A DNA stretch of 64,000 bases from Mesorhizobium sp. Z1-4 (GCF_004000235.1 NZ_RCIO01000004.1:116555-180554); one strand, 5' to 3'. Counted from the stretch's first letter, positions 1 through 8,987 are shown. The notes: a model not told the origin generated them from the sequence alone. Numbers and translations: made by a program.

Positions 1-1986
1 CCGGAAGATTTCGCCGCCGTGCTGGAGCGCCGCGCCGATGAGTTCGACACCGGGCTCGCCGAAGCCGTTTCGCGCATTCCCGACCGCATGGTGGCCGCCC
101 GCATGATGCGCTCGGTCGAGGGGGAGGCCGCCAACATGGCGCGCGCGGCCGATGAAAGGCTCGGCCGACTATTCGCCTCACGCGGCGGCATTGCGAAATG
201 GGCCGCAATGCTGGGTGGCGGCGCAACGGGCGCGCTGGCCGACCCGATAACTCTGATGTCGCTCGCCGCCGGCGGCGGACCAGGTGCCGCGCGCACGGTT
301 GCCGGACGCATCCTCGCCACGGCCGGCCGCGAAGCGGTGATCAATGCCGGCACGGAAGCTGCGATACAGCCGGCAGTGCAGGAATGGCGCGGACGGCTCG
401 GGCTGCCCGCCGGTTTCGATGAAGCGTTGCGCAACGTTGCCTTCGCCGGCGCGTTCGGCGGCGTGTTCGGCGCCGGCGGCCAGGGCATCGCCGAAGGGCT
501 GGCGCGCAATGTTGGCCGCACGCAGGCAGCGCAGGTGTTTCGGGAAATGGCCGCGCGCGAGGATTTGCCGGCTCCGGTGCGCGCGATCGCCGCCGGCGAC
601 GGGCTTGCGGCGCGGCAGAGCCTTGCGGAGATACGGCCCGCAATGACGGCCGAGGCGCGCGGTGCGATCGACGCCGGAGAGAAGCTTGCCCATGCCGACG
701 CGCAGCGGCCGGCTGCGACCGAGGCGGCGCGGCACGACCTGAATGTTGCCGCCGCCGATCGCCTGATTGCCGGCCGGGACGCCGAAGCATGGCCGGGCTT
801 CGCGCCTGACGCCTTGCAGGTTGAGCGTGTAGCGCGGGCGATCGCCGGTGAGACCGTCACCCAGGCCGATGCCGAAACGCGCGTCCTGGCCCGATTTCTG
901 GCCAAACGCGGCGGCATTCAGGATCAGTCGGGCGAATTGCGCCAGATCGGCGCAACGGAAGTGTTTCGCGGGCGGCTGGTGCGCCGCAATGGCGAAACGC
1001 TGGACATGGCGCGCGAGGCGGCGGCCGAGGCCGGCTTTTTCGACCACCTGTACGGCACGCCGGCCGAAGCTGTGGCAAAATCGACCGTGAACGACCTGAT
1101 CGACACACTGGACGCGGAGCTGCGCGGAGCAACGCGCCCCTCGGCAGGCTCGGGAGTCCCCGCCGGCGCCGAGGCGCAACTGGCGGGCCTTGAGGCAAAA
1201 GTGTTCGACATTGCGCGCATTGCCGGGCCTGCCATGCCCGACAGCGTTCTTGAAGCGGCGGCGCGGCTTTCGCTCGATGACGGGCTGGAGCCCGGCGACG
1301 CGCTCGAGCGCGTGCTCGTGCGGGCCGAGCTCGATGGCGATCGCAGGGCCGGCGCAGCACCTGGCACCCGCGCCGACCCGCTGCCCGGCTGGTCCGACGA
1401 GGATCTGGCCGAAGCTTCCGCGAATCGCGGCCCGCCGCCGGAGGCGGCCGAAAATCCGCTTGAGCCGGGCAAGCCTGACCCTGAGTTCCTGCAGGCGATC
1501 GAGCTTGAGCGCCTTGCGCCGGAGGATGCCGTGCAGCAGTCGGCCGAAAAGGGAGAGACCGTGTTCAGCTTCAGCCGTGGCGGCGTGCCACTGGGTAATG
1601 TCGCAGTGAAGGCCGAAGGAACCGATCTGCGTATCACGCGCATGTGGACAAACGACAATGTCAGCGCGGCCGCCTTCAACACCATCGGCCCGCGCGCGGT
1701 GCGCCAGATGATCCGTCAGGCGCGCGAGTTCTTCCCCGATGCCGAGCGGATTGTCGGCGAACGTGTCGGTGGCGCGCGTTTCGGCGGCCGTTTCAATCCG
1801 ACTAGTGGCGAAGGCGTCGAGACGAGCATTCGCTTGCCGGCGCGCGACGTAATCGACGAACTCGGGGACGCGGACCCCGCAATGATCGTGCCCTGGGATG
1901 ATGGCGATCGCAGCGTAGCGGATATCTCCGACGCCATCCGCCACCGGCAGGGCATGGCCGCTCTTGTGGAGGCCTGCAGGGTATGA
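1..1986 (+). CDS. Phage internal virion-like protein, 5' end outside window
   Basis: The reading frame is open from base 1, so the gene starts upstream; 661 residues are visible. The first 170 visible residues are rich in Ala and Gly and contain two or three long hydrophobic, glycine-zipper-like stretches (around residues 68-100 and 145-170), as in podovirus internal or ejection proteins that cross the host membrane. The middle is mostly charged and helical. The last 110 residues form a separate, more compact beta-rich block with RFGGRFNPTSGEG. No enzyme motif was recognised. It lies upstream of another very large virion-like gene. The internal virion role is inferred from size, composition and position; it could also be a polyvalent protein with several small domains. 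Confidence 0.6.
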   Translation, partial: PEDFAAVLERRADEFDTGLAEAVSRIPDRMVAARMMRSVEGEAANMARAADERLGRLFASRGGIAKWAAMLGGGATGALADPITLMSLAAGGGPGAARTVAGRILATAGREAVINAGTEAAIQPAVQEWRGRLGLPAGFDEALRNVAFAGAFGGVFGAGGQGIAEGLARNVGRTQAAQVFREMAAREDLPAPVRAIAAGDGLAARQSLAEIRPAMTAEARGAIDAGEKLAHADAQRPAATEAARHDLNVAAADRLIAGRDAEAWPGFAPDALQVERVARAIAGETVTQADAETRVLARFLAKRGGIQDQSGELRQIGATEVFRGRLVRRNGETLDMAREAAAEAGFFDHLYGTPAEAVAKSTVNDLIDTLDAELRGATRPSAGSGVPAGAEAQLAGLEAKVFDIARIAGPAMPDSVLEAAARLSLDDGLEPGDALERVLVRAELDGDRRAGAAPGTRADPLPGWSDEDLAEASANRGPPPEAAENPLEPGKPDPEFLQAIELERLAPEDAVQQSAEKGETVFSFSRGGVPLGNVAVKAEGTDLRITRMWTNDNVSAAAFNTIGPRAVRQMIRQAREFFPDAERIVGERVGGARFGGRFNPTSGEGVETSIRLPARDVIDELGDADPAMIVPWDDGDRSVADISDAIRHRQGMAALVEACRV

Positions 1987-1997
1987 TGGCCGGAATT

Positions 1998-2057
1998 AGA
2001 AAATCATTTTCCAATTTAGGCTCCTCGAGGAGCCGTCGCAGTAGAAATATTTTCCAA
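1998..2057. promoter_or_regulatory. 16-bp perfect palindrome between near-identical direct repeats
   Basis: In the 82-bp gap between two late phage genes, GGCTCCTCGAGGAGCC at 2019-2034 is a perfect palindrome. It is flanked by AGAAAATCATTTTCCAA (1998-2014) and a shorter copy ending in the same ATTTTCCAA (2043-2057). The palindrome could fold as an RNA hairpin, acting as a weak terminator or RNase processing site, or be a protein site. The repeats could be phage promoter elements. The function is not known. Confidence 0.45.
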
Positions 2058-2068
2058 GGACGCAGCAA

Positions 2069-4546
2069 ATGAGCGCCCAATTCGATGAATGCCTGCGCAT
2101 CGCCGTCGCGGCCGAGGAAATCGACCAGGAGACGGCCGACACGCTGCGCGCCCGCTATGACGAACTGCGCGCAACAGCCGCCGCCGGCTCCGAAGCAACG
2201 GCCGACGCCGAAGCCAAGCGGTTGCTGGCCGAGCTGCTGAAAGCCGAGGCCGAGCACGAAAAGCGCAAGGCGGCGCTTTCGATCCGCGCCGTGAAACGCA
2301 TTTCCATCGACCTCGGCAACTGGAAAAACGCCAAGGGCGAAAACGATGTCGGCAACGCCGCGCTGGACCTGCTGGAGAATTTCGGCACGGCCGGCTTTTC
2401 CTCCGTTGCCGGCCGCAGCAAGGCCATTCTGGGCCAGGCGCACGCGAAGATGGCGGAGGCGCTGCACCATTTCCGGCGCGGCGCATTTGGCGGCGACAAG
2501 ACCAGGTGGAACGCCGGCCAGCTGGGCAATGTCGTGCGCGAGGCCTTCGGCGAAGACACCGGCGACCTTGCGGCCAAGGGTCTGGCGACCACCTGGCGCG
2601 AAACCGCGGAATGGCTGCGTCAGCGCTTCAACAAGGCAGGGGGCGCGATCGGCAGGCTGGACGATTGGGGCCTGCCGCAACACCACGACGCACGAGCGCT
2701 GAAAGCTGCCGGCCGCGAGGTCTGGAAAGAGGCCATCAGGCCGAAGCTCGACCTGACCCGCATGCAACACCCGCTCACCGGCGGGCGTATCGGCGCGGCC
2801 GAGCTGGAGCGCATGCTTGACGCCATCTATGACCGCATCGTCACCGATGGCTGGATTGACCGCAAACCCACGCTGCAGCGCTTCGGCACCGGCGCACTGG
2901 CCAACCAGCATGCCGAGCACCGCGTATTGGTTTTCAAGTCGGCCGACGACTGGCTTGGTTATCAGCGCGATTTCGGCGGCGCGGATCCTTTCGCCGCGAT
3001 GATGGGTTATCTCAACGTGATGAGCCGCGACATCGGCGCGATGGAGATCCTCGGGCCGAACCCGGACGCCATGATTGAATTTGTCAAACAGTTCGTCATG
3101 CGCGAGGCGCAGCTGAAAGCTGCCGGCAAGCCGGCGCGATTTGGCGGCAAGGGCGACCCGATCGACCGGGCGCGCGGCAAGGTGAAGCGCCTTTCGACCG
3201 TCTGGAGCTCGGTGCGCGGCCAGCTGAATACGCCGGTCAACTCGAAAGCCGCCAATGCGCTCGGCGCGGCTCGTGCCTGGCTGACCGCCGGCATGCTCGG
3301 CCAGGCGGCGATTTCCGCAATCTCGGACATCGGTTACGGCATGGCCGCACGATCTTTCGCGGGGCTTCCCGCCCACCATGCCGCCGGCGACCTCTTTAGC
3401 GCCTTTCGAACCGCGACCCGGCGCGAGGCGGTGGAAGCCGGGCTGATCCTCGACGCGGCCGCGCACGTGTTTCAGGCGCAGGCGCGCTATGTCGGCACGC
3501 TTGAGGGCCCGGAATGGCCCAATTATCTCGCCGATCGCGTGCTGACCTATTCCGGGCTCACGCCCTGGACACAGGCCGGACGGCATGCCTTCGGGCTCGC
3601 CATGCAGGTGGAATTCGGCAAGCGCACCGACCTCGCATTCGCCGCAATGCCCGACGCACTGAAAAACACGCTGACCCGCTACGGGATCTCGCAACGCGAT
3701 TGGGAGCTGATCAGAAAGGCCTCGCTGCACCGCCGCGACGGGGCCGCAATGTTGCGCCCGGCCGAGATTGCCAAGGTCGATGAAAACCTAGCCGAGCGTT
3801 ACCTGGAAATGATCCTGATGGAGACGGAATATGCCGTGCCGTCGTCTTCGCACCGCACCCGGTCGGCGCTGCTGGACCAGAACCAGCCGGGCACACTTTG
3901 GGGCGAAGTGCTGCGGTCGTTCGCGCAGTTCAAGGCTTTCGGTTCTGCGGTGATTTTCCTGCATGGCGCGCGCACCCACCGGCTGTTGGCGCAGCGCGGC
4001 GTTATGAAGGGCGCGGCCTATGCCGGTTCGGTGCTGTTTTCGACCACGCTTGTGGCTGGCCTGGCGCTGCAGCTGAAACAGATCGCCGCCGGCCGCGATC
4101 CGCGCGACATGCAAGACCCGAAATTCTGGACCGCCGCGATGCTGCAGGGCGGCGGCCTCGGCATCTATGGCGACTTCATGTTTGCCGAATTGAACCGCTA
4201 TGGCGGCGGCCTGATGACGACGCTCGGCGGTCCGCTGTTCGGCAAGGCCAACGACTTCCGGAACCTGACGGCCGGCAATGCCGTGCAGCTGGCGAGCGAC
4301 GACAAGACCCATTTCGGCCGCGAGCTCATCCGTTTTTCCAAGGGACTCATTCCGGGCGGCAATCTCTGGTATCTCAAGCTCGGTTTCGAGCGCACGGTGC
4401 TCGATCAGCTGCAGTGGCTGGCCGACCCCGAGGCGGCCGACGCTTTCAAGCGCCAGCAGAAATACTGGTCGCGCGAATATGGCCAGGACTACTTCTGGAA
4501 ACCGGGCCGCCTTGCCCCCGACCGGGCGCCGCAATTGACGCGCTGA
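2069..4546 (+). CDS. Large phage virion-associated protein
   Basis: The 825-residue protein starts at an ATG behind a weak AAGGA. It begins with a highly charged alpha-helical region, probably coiled coil (residues 1-100). A long mostly soluble middle follows, with conserved-looking His, Trp and Asp residues (for example DDWGLPQHHDARAL near 200). The C-terminal third has hydrophobic stretches near 650-690, then an aromatic tail (QQKYWSREYGQDYFWKPG). Proteins of this size next to a tail spike in podovirus-like prophages of Rhizobiales are usually annotated as hypothetical or internal virion proteins. No catalytic motif was recognised. A structural or DNA-ejection role is inferred from position only. 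Confidence 0.65.
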   Translation: MSAQFDECLRIAVAAEEIDQETADTLRARYDELRATAAAGSEATADAEAKRLLAELLKAEAEHEKRKAALSIRAVKRISIDLGNWKNAKGENDVGNAALDLLENFGTAGFSSVAGRSKAILGQAHAKMAEALHHFRRGAFGGDKTRWNAGQLGNVVREAFGEDTGDLAAKGLATTWRETAEWLRQRFNKAGGAIGRLDDWGLPQHHDARALKAAGREVWKEAIRPKLDLTRMQHPLTGGRIGAAELERMLDAIYDRIVTDGWIDRKPTLQRFGTGALANQHAEHRVLVFKSADDWLGYQRDFGGADPFAAMMGYLNVMSRDIGAMEILGPNPDAMIEFVKQFVMREAQLKAAGKPARFGGKGDPIDRARGKVKRLSTVWSSVRGQLNTPVNSKAANALGAARAWLTAGMLGQAAISAISDIGYGMAARSFAGLPAHHAAGDLFSAFRTATRREAVEAGLILDAAAHVFQAQARYVGTLEGPEWPNYLADRVLTYSGLTPWTQAGRHAFGLAMQVEFGKRTDLAFAAMPDALKNTLTRYGISQRDWELIRKASLHRRDGAAMLRPAEIAKVDENLAERYLEMILMETEYAVPSSSHRTRSALLDQNQPGTLWGEVLRSFAQFKAFGSAVIFLHGARTHRLLAQRGVMKGAAYAGSVLFSTTLVAGLALQLKQIAAGRDPRDMQDPKFWTAAMLQGGGLGIYGDFMFAELNRYGGGLMTTLGGPLFGKANDFRNLTAGNAVQLASDDKTHFGRELIRFSKGLIPGGNLWYLKLGFERTVLDQLQWLADPEAADAFKRQQKYWSREYGQDYFWKPGRLAPDRAPQLTR

Positions 4547-4589
4547 CGCGCGAGTCATTCTGCCGGCTCCATTCCCATGGGGCTACGGC

Positions 4590-7376
4590 ATGACGGCTTC
4601 ACCCTTTCCGCTGCCGCGCGAGACGCGCGAATCCGCCATCCTGGTTGGCAACGGCACGCCCGGTCCCTACGGCCCTTCGGGCTACAAGGTCTGGGATACG
4701 GCCGACGTGGTGGTCTATGCCCGTGCAGACGGCGAGGAGGTGTTCACCGACGTTACGGCCGATTGCACGATCACGAAAACGGCTTCCGCTCTTTACGACA
4801 CTTTTTCAGTCACCTTTGCCGCCAACGTGCCGGCGACGACAGACTGGTACCATCAGGCGCGCCGCACCCATGAACGGCAGATAGCAGCCACCCAGGGCGG
4901 CGCCGTCTCCGGTGCGGAGCTGGAAAAGGAGCTCGCCAAGCAGGCGACCATCCTGTCCGAAACCCGGCGCGATATCGACCGGGCATTGCGCGTCGATCTT
5001 GAGTTCGACGGCAGCCTGGTTTTGCCGGTGCTGGGCGATTCGCAACTGCTGAAATGGGATGCGACGGCCAAGAAGTTTGCGCCTGGCCCGGTCGCTTCGG
5101 AGATCGAGGCGGCAGAAGCCAACGCGATCATTGCCACAGCCAAGGCGGCGGAGGCGGTGGCGGCCGCCGCTTCGATCGGCCAACCGATCAATGGCGTCGA
5201 GAGCGTCAAGACCGACGACTACACGGTTCTGCCCGCCGATGTGCGCAAGACGATCGTCGCCAACAAGGCCTCGGCCATAGCCTTCGGCCTCCCGGCTGTG
5301 GCTTCGGCCGGAGCCGGCTTTCACGTCCGCTTTTTCAACATCGGCGCCGGCGCACTGACAATCAATGGCACTGGCGCACAGATCAACGGCAAGACAAGCA
5401 TCGTGCTGGCCAGAAACCAGGGCGCAACGCTCTTTACGGACGGCACGGCCTGGCGCGCCGATATGGGCGGCGGAGACAACAGGAGCACGTTTGCCACGGT
5501 CGCGGCCATGCTGGCCGACAGCTACCTGGCGTACGCAGCCAACGTCGCCAGCGGCGATACCCTGCAGGCTGGCGGCTATCGCTATCAGGTGGCGGCTTCC
5601 GGTGCGAGCGACCACGATCTGGCCACAGCCGGCGGCGTGAAGCTCTATGCTCTGCCTTCCTTTGGCGTTCTGACCGAAGAACAGTTTGGCGCGCCGCTCG
5701 ATGGCGATTGGGCCGGCGGCGGCACCGACGCAACGGCCGCCATTCAGAAATGGGCGGCATCGACACGCGGCAAGGTGAAGCGCTTCGTCGGCGTATCCAG
5801 GATCACGGCCGAAATCGCATTCAATCCGGGCGATGTGGTCGAGGGCGCTTCGCACGCGACCGGCCTTGATGCCAGCGCGGCATCGTCCTGGGCGACCACG
5901 GCGGCGATCAGCGTCACCGGCGCGTTCACCGCCATCAGCGATTTGAGCGGCAATGTGGCGCGGGGCGCGCATGAACTGCCGCTGACCAGCGCTGCCGGCG
6001 TCTCCAATGGCGACGTGCTCCTGATCTACAATCCGACCGACAGCTCCTGGAGCCCGGTCAGCGCGTCCTACCGTGCCGGCGAGTTCGTGCGCGTTCACAG
6101 CCTCACGGGCTCGACCGTCAACATCTTCACGCCGCTTTATGCCGCCTACAACAGCGCCGATGTCGATCTCTACCGGCTCGATGGCAAGCAGACGATTTTC
6201 AGAAACTTCCGGCTTGCGGAGCCGACAGCGGCGGGCGTCCGTGGTCTTCTTGTCGAAAAGATCGACAGCCCGGTCGTGCACAACGTCCGCACCGGCGACG
6301 GCCGCTACATCGGCGTTGAGCTGCTGCATTGCTACGATTTCGACTTTGACGGGGTCTCATACAACGCAACACCGACCGCCACCGGCAATGATTACGGGCT
6401 CGCCATCATCAACAGCCAGAAAGGCCGTCTCGGTGGCCCTTCATACGGCACGCGCCACTCGGTTGCGTTTGGCGGTTCCGGCGCCGTCGGCGCGGTGCCA
6501 TGCCGCGATATCGAGGTTCACAATTTCAGCATGGGCGTGTTCAACGGCGCGCTGAACCAGGCACAGGATGTGCATGGCAATGTCGAGGATATCCGCTTTT
6601 TCGGCGGTACCTACGTTGGCGGCATCATCGCCGGCAAAAACATCGCATTCTACGATGTGACGTTCATCGGCAGCGCGATGACGAGCGGCATCTGCATTTT
6701 TGCCGGCTCCGTTCACTCCGGCAGCTTCATCTTTAACGACTGCATCTTCCGCCAGGTGAGCACGCCCGGGCAGACGCATTATGCCCCGATCTATTTCGAC
6801 AACTTCAATTCGCACGTGCAGGGCGATGTCCGGCTGATTTTCAACAACCCGATACTGGAGATCGACGCGAGCGTGATCTATGGCGCCTACGTCGCGATCG
6901 ACGGCTGCACGCACGATATTTCGGTTGAGTTCAATTCGCCCAGGATCATCGGCGGCGCTGCGCTGGACTACTTCATCCGCACCTATCGCATTTCCGGCAC
7001 AACGACCATGAGCCTGGTGTCGCTCAACGAGATCACCGGCCTGGTGAGTGGCGCAGGTTATACGGTCGACAACGGTTCGGGACTGACCATCACCCGCTAC
7101 CGGCTGCCGCGACAGCAGGGGCGCGAGACATTCACTGGCAACACGAGCAACCCCTATGCGGTGGTCACCGTCACGTACGACCATCCCTATCCGGCAGAGC
7201 CGCATATCCGCATGTCGAACTATTCGTACAAGATCGGCGACCGCGCCTATGTGCCGTACGTCAGCTCGGTCACAGGCGGTACGAGCTTCAATTTCGGAGT
7301 TCAGTCATCAGACGACGCCACAAATTTCAGCAGCACCAATCAGGGCTATGCGTCCTGGGAAGCCTGGATGGATTAG
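4590..7376 (+). CDS. Phage tail spike/fibre with pectate-lyase-like beta helix
   Basis: A 928-residue protein. Residues 1-115 form a beta-rich virion-attachment-like head (VGNGTPGPYGPSGYKVWDT). A short charged coiled stretch follows (about 105-150). From about residue 355 it reads as a right-handed parallel beta-helix of the pectate lyase/tail spike superfamily, starting at the typical FGAPLDGDWAGGGTDATAAI entry and running through repeated short strands with Asn and Asp turns to about 830, then a C-terminal capping domain. Tail spikes bind and often cleave host surface polysaccharide. Whether this one is enzymatic cannot be told. The neighbours, virion proteins before and lysozyme after, fit a late phage cluster. 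Confidence 0.8.
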   Translation: MTASPFPLPRETRESAILVGNGTPGPYGPSGYKVWDTADVVVYARADGEEVFTDVTADCTITKTASALYDTFSVTFAANVPATTDWYHQARRTHERQIAATQGGAVSGAELEKELAKQATILSETRRDIDRALRVDLEFDGSLVLPVLGDSQLLKWDATAKKFAPGPVASEIEAAEANAIIATAKAAEAVAAAASIGQPINGVESVKTDDYTVLPADVRKTIVANKASAIAFGLPAVASAGAGFHVRFFNIGAGALTINGTGAQINGKTSIVLARNQGATLFTDGTAWRADMGGGDNRSTFATVAAMLADSYLAYAANVASGDTLQAGGYRYQVAASGASDHDLATAGGVKLYALPSFGVLTEEQFGAPLDGDWAGGGTDATAAIQKWAASTRGKVKRFVGVSRITAEIAFNPGDVVEGASHATGLDASAASSWATTAAISVTGAFTAISDLSGNVARGAHELPLTSAAGVSNGDVLLIYNPTDSSWSPVSASYRAGEFVRVHSLTGSTVNIFTPLYAAYNSADVDLYRLDGKQTIFRNFRLAEPTAAGVRGLLVEKIDSPVVHNVRTGDGRYIGVELLHCYDFDFDGVSYNATPTATGNDYGLAIINSQKGRLGGPSYGTRHSVAFGGSGAVGAVPCRDIEVHNFSMGVFNGALNQAQDVHGNVEDIRFFGGTYVGGIIAGKNIAFYDVTFIGSAMTSGICIFAGSVHSGSFIFNDCIFRQVSTPGQTHYAPIYFDNFNSHVQGDVRLIFNNPILEIDASVIYGAYVAIDGCTHDISVEFNSPRIIGGAALDYFIRTYRISGTTTMSLVSLNEITGLVSGAGYTVDNGSGLTITRYRLPRQQGRETFTGNTSNPYAVVTVTYDHPYPAEPHIRMSNYSYKIGDRAYVPYVSSVTGGTSFNFGVQSSDDATNFSSTNQGYASWEAWMD

Positions 7377-7406
7377 GGCGCAAAAAGGCGCAAAGGAGAC
7401 GCTTTA

Positions 7407-8327
7407 ATGAACCGGGCACAGCAGGAAGCGCATTTTCGCACCGAGGCACCCTGGCTGATCGATCAGCTGATGCGCGATTTTCCGTTTGACGAGCTCGGCG
7501 GTGCAGCGGTCGCCGGCAATGGCGGCTGGGAGTCGAAGGGCTTCACCGACATGCAAGAGGACAAGCCGTTGGTGCCCGGCAGCCGGGGTGGCGGCTATCG
7601 CTGGCAGTGGACCGGCCCGCGTCGCCGCGCTTTCGAAGACTACTGCAAACGCAACGGCTATGACCCGACCTCGAAGGAATCCAACTACAAATGGTTGTTC
7701 CTCGAGCTGCGGGGCGGTGACCCCGCAAGTGGAGCGGGTGACGAAAGCGCGGCCGTGGCCGCGATATTGTCGGCCGGCACGCTGCGCGACAAAGTAGTAG
7801 CATTCGAAAAACACTTCGAGCGGCCGGCGAAAAGCCACGTCGCCGGCCGCCTCAAATGGGCGGAAATCGCGCTCGACGCCTGGCGGGCAGCCAAGGCGTC
7901 CGCACCAATACCCAACCTTCCAGTTCCTGTTCCCGAAGGTTTGCTGATCCCGGCCGAAGCCGGGGAGGCGGCACTGGTGGCGCTGGCCCGCCAGGACGAT
8001 GCGAAACTCGAAACGGCCGCGCAGACGATCGCGCTGGCCCGCGCCTACAAGCGCGGGGTCCGCATCGTGTTTCCGTCCGCGCCGCTATCGACGATCGACC
8101 AGCTATTGAAAGGCGAGACAATGGAAGGCGTGAAGAAGTGGTTTCAGTCGAAAGGCGTGCTCGGCGGCCTTGGTGCGATCGCCATGCTGATCGGCCCGAT
8201 CTTCGGGCTCGATCTCGGCCAGGCCGAAATCAACGAGACGCAGGTGGCGATCAACAATCTGGTGGCCGCGGTGTCGGCGCTGGTTGGCATCTGGGGCCGT
8301 GTGAGCGCAGGCAGCCGGATCGGCTGA
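7407..8327 (+). CDS. Phage lysozyme with holin-like C-terminal membrane segments
   Basis: A 306-residue protein behind the Shine-Dalgarno AAAGGAGA. Residues 1-165 resemble the phage tail lysozyme family, with GNGGWESKGF followed by GGYRWQWTGPRRRAFEDYC and a final KWLFLEL block. A proline-rich linker lies at 168-182 and a helical region after it. Residues 239-306 hold two hydrophobic helices (about 249-266 and 278-297) typical of small phage holins. An in-frame ATG at 8121 preceded by AAAGGCGAG could also yield the 68-residue holin-like part alone. The gene is followed by two further small membrane-protein genes. The murein-cleaving role is inferred from family resemblance, and the fusion is visible in the sequence. 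Confidence 0.7.
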   Translation: MNRAQQEAHFRTEAPWLIDQLMRDFPFDELGGAAVAGNGGWESKGFTDMQEDKPLVPGSRGGGYRWQWTGPRRRAFEDYCKRNGYDPTSKESNYKWLFLELRGGDPASGAGDESAAVAAILSAGTLRDKVVAFEKHFERPAKSHVAGRLKWAEIALDAWRAAKASAPIPNLPVPVPEGLLIPAEAGEAALVALARQDDAKLETAAQTIALARAYKRGVRIVFPSAPLSTIDQLLKGETMEGVKKWFQSKGVLGGLGAIAMLIGPIFGLDLGQAEINETQVAINNLVAAVSALVGIWGRVSAGSRIG

Positions 8328-8395
8328 ATGCACAACGAGGCCGCCTGCACACGCTGGCGGCCCGCACTCCCGGCAGAAAGAGGCACGATTTCGCA

Positions 8396-8710
8396 ATGGA
8401 CTGGCTAAGGCAAATCAGCTGGGATGACATGAAACTGGTGGGCTCGATCGGCCTCGGTCTGCTGCTGGCATGGCTGTTTTCCCCCGACCGCGACCGTCGC
8501 ATGCGCATTGCATATCTGACGGCCGGGCTGTTCTTCGCGACGTTCGGCACCGGCCCGCTGGCCGATTGGGCCGGGCTGGAGTTCACCATCTGGCAGAACC
8601 TGCTTGCCGGGTTGCTGGCGATGACGGGCGGCCGCCTTGCGCGGCGCGTCCTGCTGCTGGCCGACAGCGGAAACCTGCCCTTCGGAGGCAAGAATGGCCG
8701 CTCCTCGTGA
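8396..8710 (+). CDS. Small phage membrane protein, holin candidate
   Basis: A 104-residue protein starting at MDWLRQISWDDMKL. It has three hydrophobic segments: about 14-26, 38-54 and 64-80, the last entered through FTIWQNLLAGLLAM. Positive charges between them suggest a polytopic inner-membrane topology. The start codon lies 12 bases after AAAGAGG, a long but usable spacing. It sits between the lysozyme gene and a 31-residue membrane peptide that overlaps its 3' end, so a role in lysis is likely but inferred. No named family was recognised with certainty. Confidence 0.6.
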   Translation: MDWLRQISWDDMKLVGSIGLGLLLAWLFSPDRDRRMRIAYLTAGLFFATFGTGPLADWAGLEFTIWQNLLAGLLAMTGGRLARRVLLLADSGNLPFGGKNGRSS

Positions 8711-8789
8711 CACACGCGGACAGCAGGCAATCGACTGGACCCTGCTGCTGCTCTGGCTTGTTTTTGGCCTGATCCTCGTTTTCGCGTAA
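8694..8789 (+). CDS. 31-residue single-membrane-segment phage peptide
   Basis: A short frame opens at an ATG six bases after a strong GGAGG that lies inside the preceding gene. The product has a charged N-terminus (MAAPRDTRGQQ) and one hydrophobic helix ending at the C-terminus (LLLLWLVFGLILVFA). It overlaps the end of the upstream membrane-protein gene by 17 bases in another frame. The good ribosome binding site and clean membrane segment support translation. By position it may be a lysis accessory or antiholin, but there is no direct evidence. Confidence 0.55.
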   Translation: MAAPRDTRGQQAIDWTLLLLWLVFGLILVFA

Positions 8790-8817
8790 CCGCCGCCCGG
8801 CGGCGAGTATCCGGGCA

Positions 8818-8853
8818 CCCCGCCGCTCCGCCCCAATGAGCGGCGGGGCTTTG
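8818..8853 (+). terminator. Probable terminator of the phage late operon
   Basis: CCCCGCCGCT (8818-8827) pairs perfectly with AGCGGCGGGG (8839-8848) across an 11-base loop, followed by a short CTTTG. It lies just after the last phage lysis gene. The T-run is short, so termination may be partial. Confidence 0.55.
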
Positions 8854-8919
8854 CGACAAAATGTGCGACAAACTGCAGTCAATTTCAGCCAAGCAGTTGA
8901 ATTTGCTTGATTCATGCGA

Positions 8920-8966
8920 GACTTTTAATCAGTAGGTCCAGGGTTCGAGCCCCTGCGCGCTCACCA
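8920..8966 (+). other. Attachment site: 3' fragment of tRNA-Lys(TTT)
   Basis: The 47 bases contain the anticodon loop CTTTTAA with the 3' side of its stem (TCAG), the variable region, a full T arm (GGTTCGAGCCCC region), the 3' acceptor strand and an encoded CCA. The 5' half, with D arm and 5' acceptor strand, is absent: upstream sequence does not pair with the fragment. This is the usual core-site remnant left when a tyrosine recombinase integrates into a tRNA-Lys gene, here on the side away from integrase (attR-like). It is not a working tRNA gene. Confidence 0.85.
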
Positions 8967-8987
8967 TCTCGCCAATGCAAAGACCGT

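Larger units (their letters stand above)
1..8966. mobile_element. Right end of an integrated podovirus-like prophage
   Basis: A run of phage late genes, all on the plus strand, covers the start of the window: two large virion proteins, a beta-helix tail spike, a lysozyme and small membrane proteins. It stops at a 3' fragment of tRNA-Lys. Directly after the fragment the gene content and base composition change. Such a tRNA 3' fragment normally marks the end distal to the integrase, so integrase and the intact tRNA-Lys should lie upstream of the window. The podovirus-like assignment rests on the absence of tail tube, sheath and tape-measure genes in the visible part and on the two large internal-protein-like genes next to the spike, so it is inference. 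Whether the prophage is complete cannot be seen. Confidence 0.85.

Noticed and set aside
178..1944. 588-codon minus-strand frame opposite the first phage gene
   Set aside because: All phage genes read on the plus strand, and this frame shows the compositional bias of an antisense shadow.
8880..8966. Complete tRNA-Lys gene
   Set aside because: Only the 3' half is present; upstream bases cannot form the acceptor, D or full anticodon stems.
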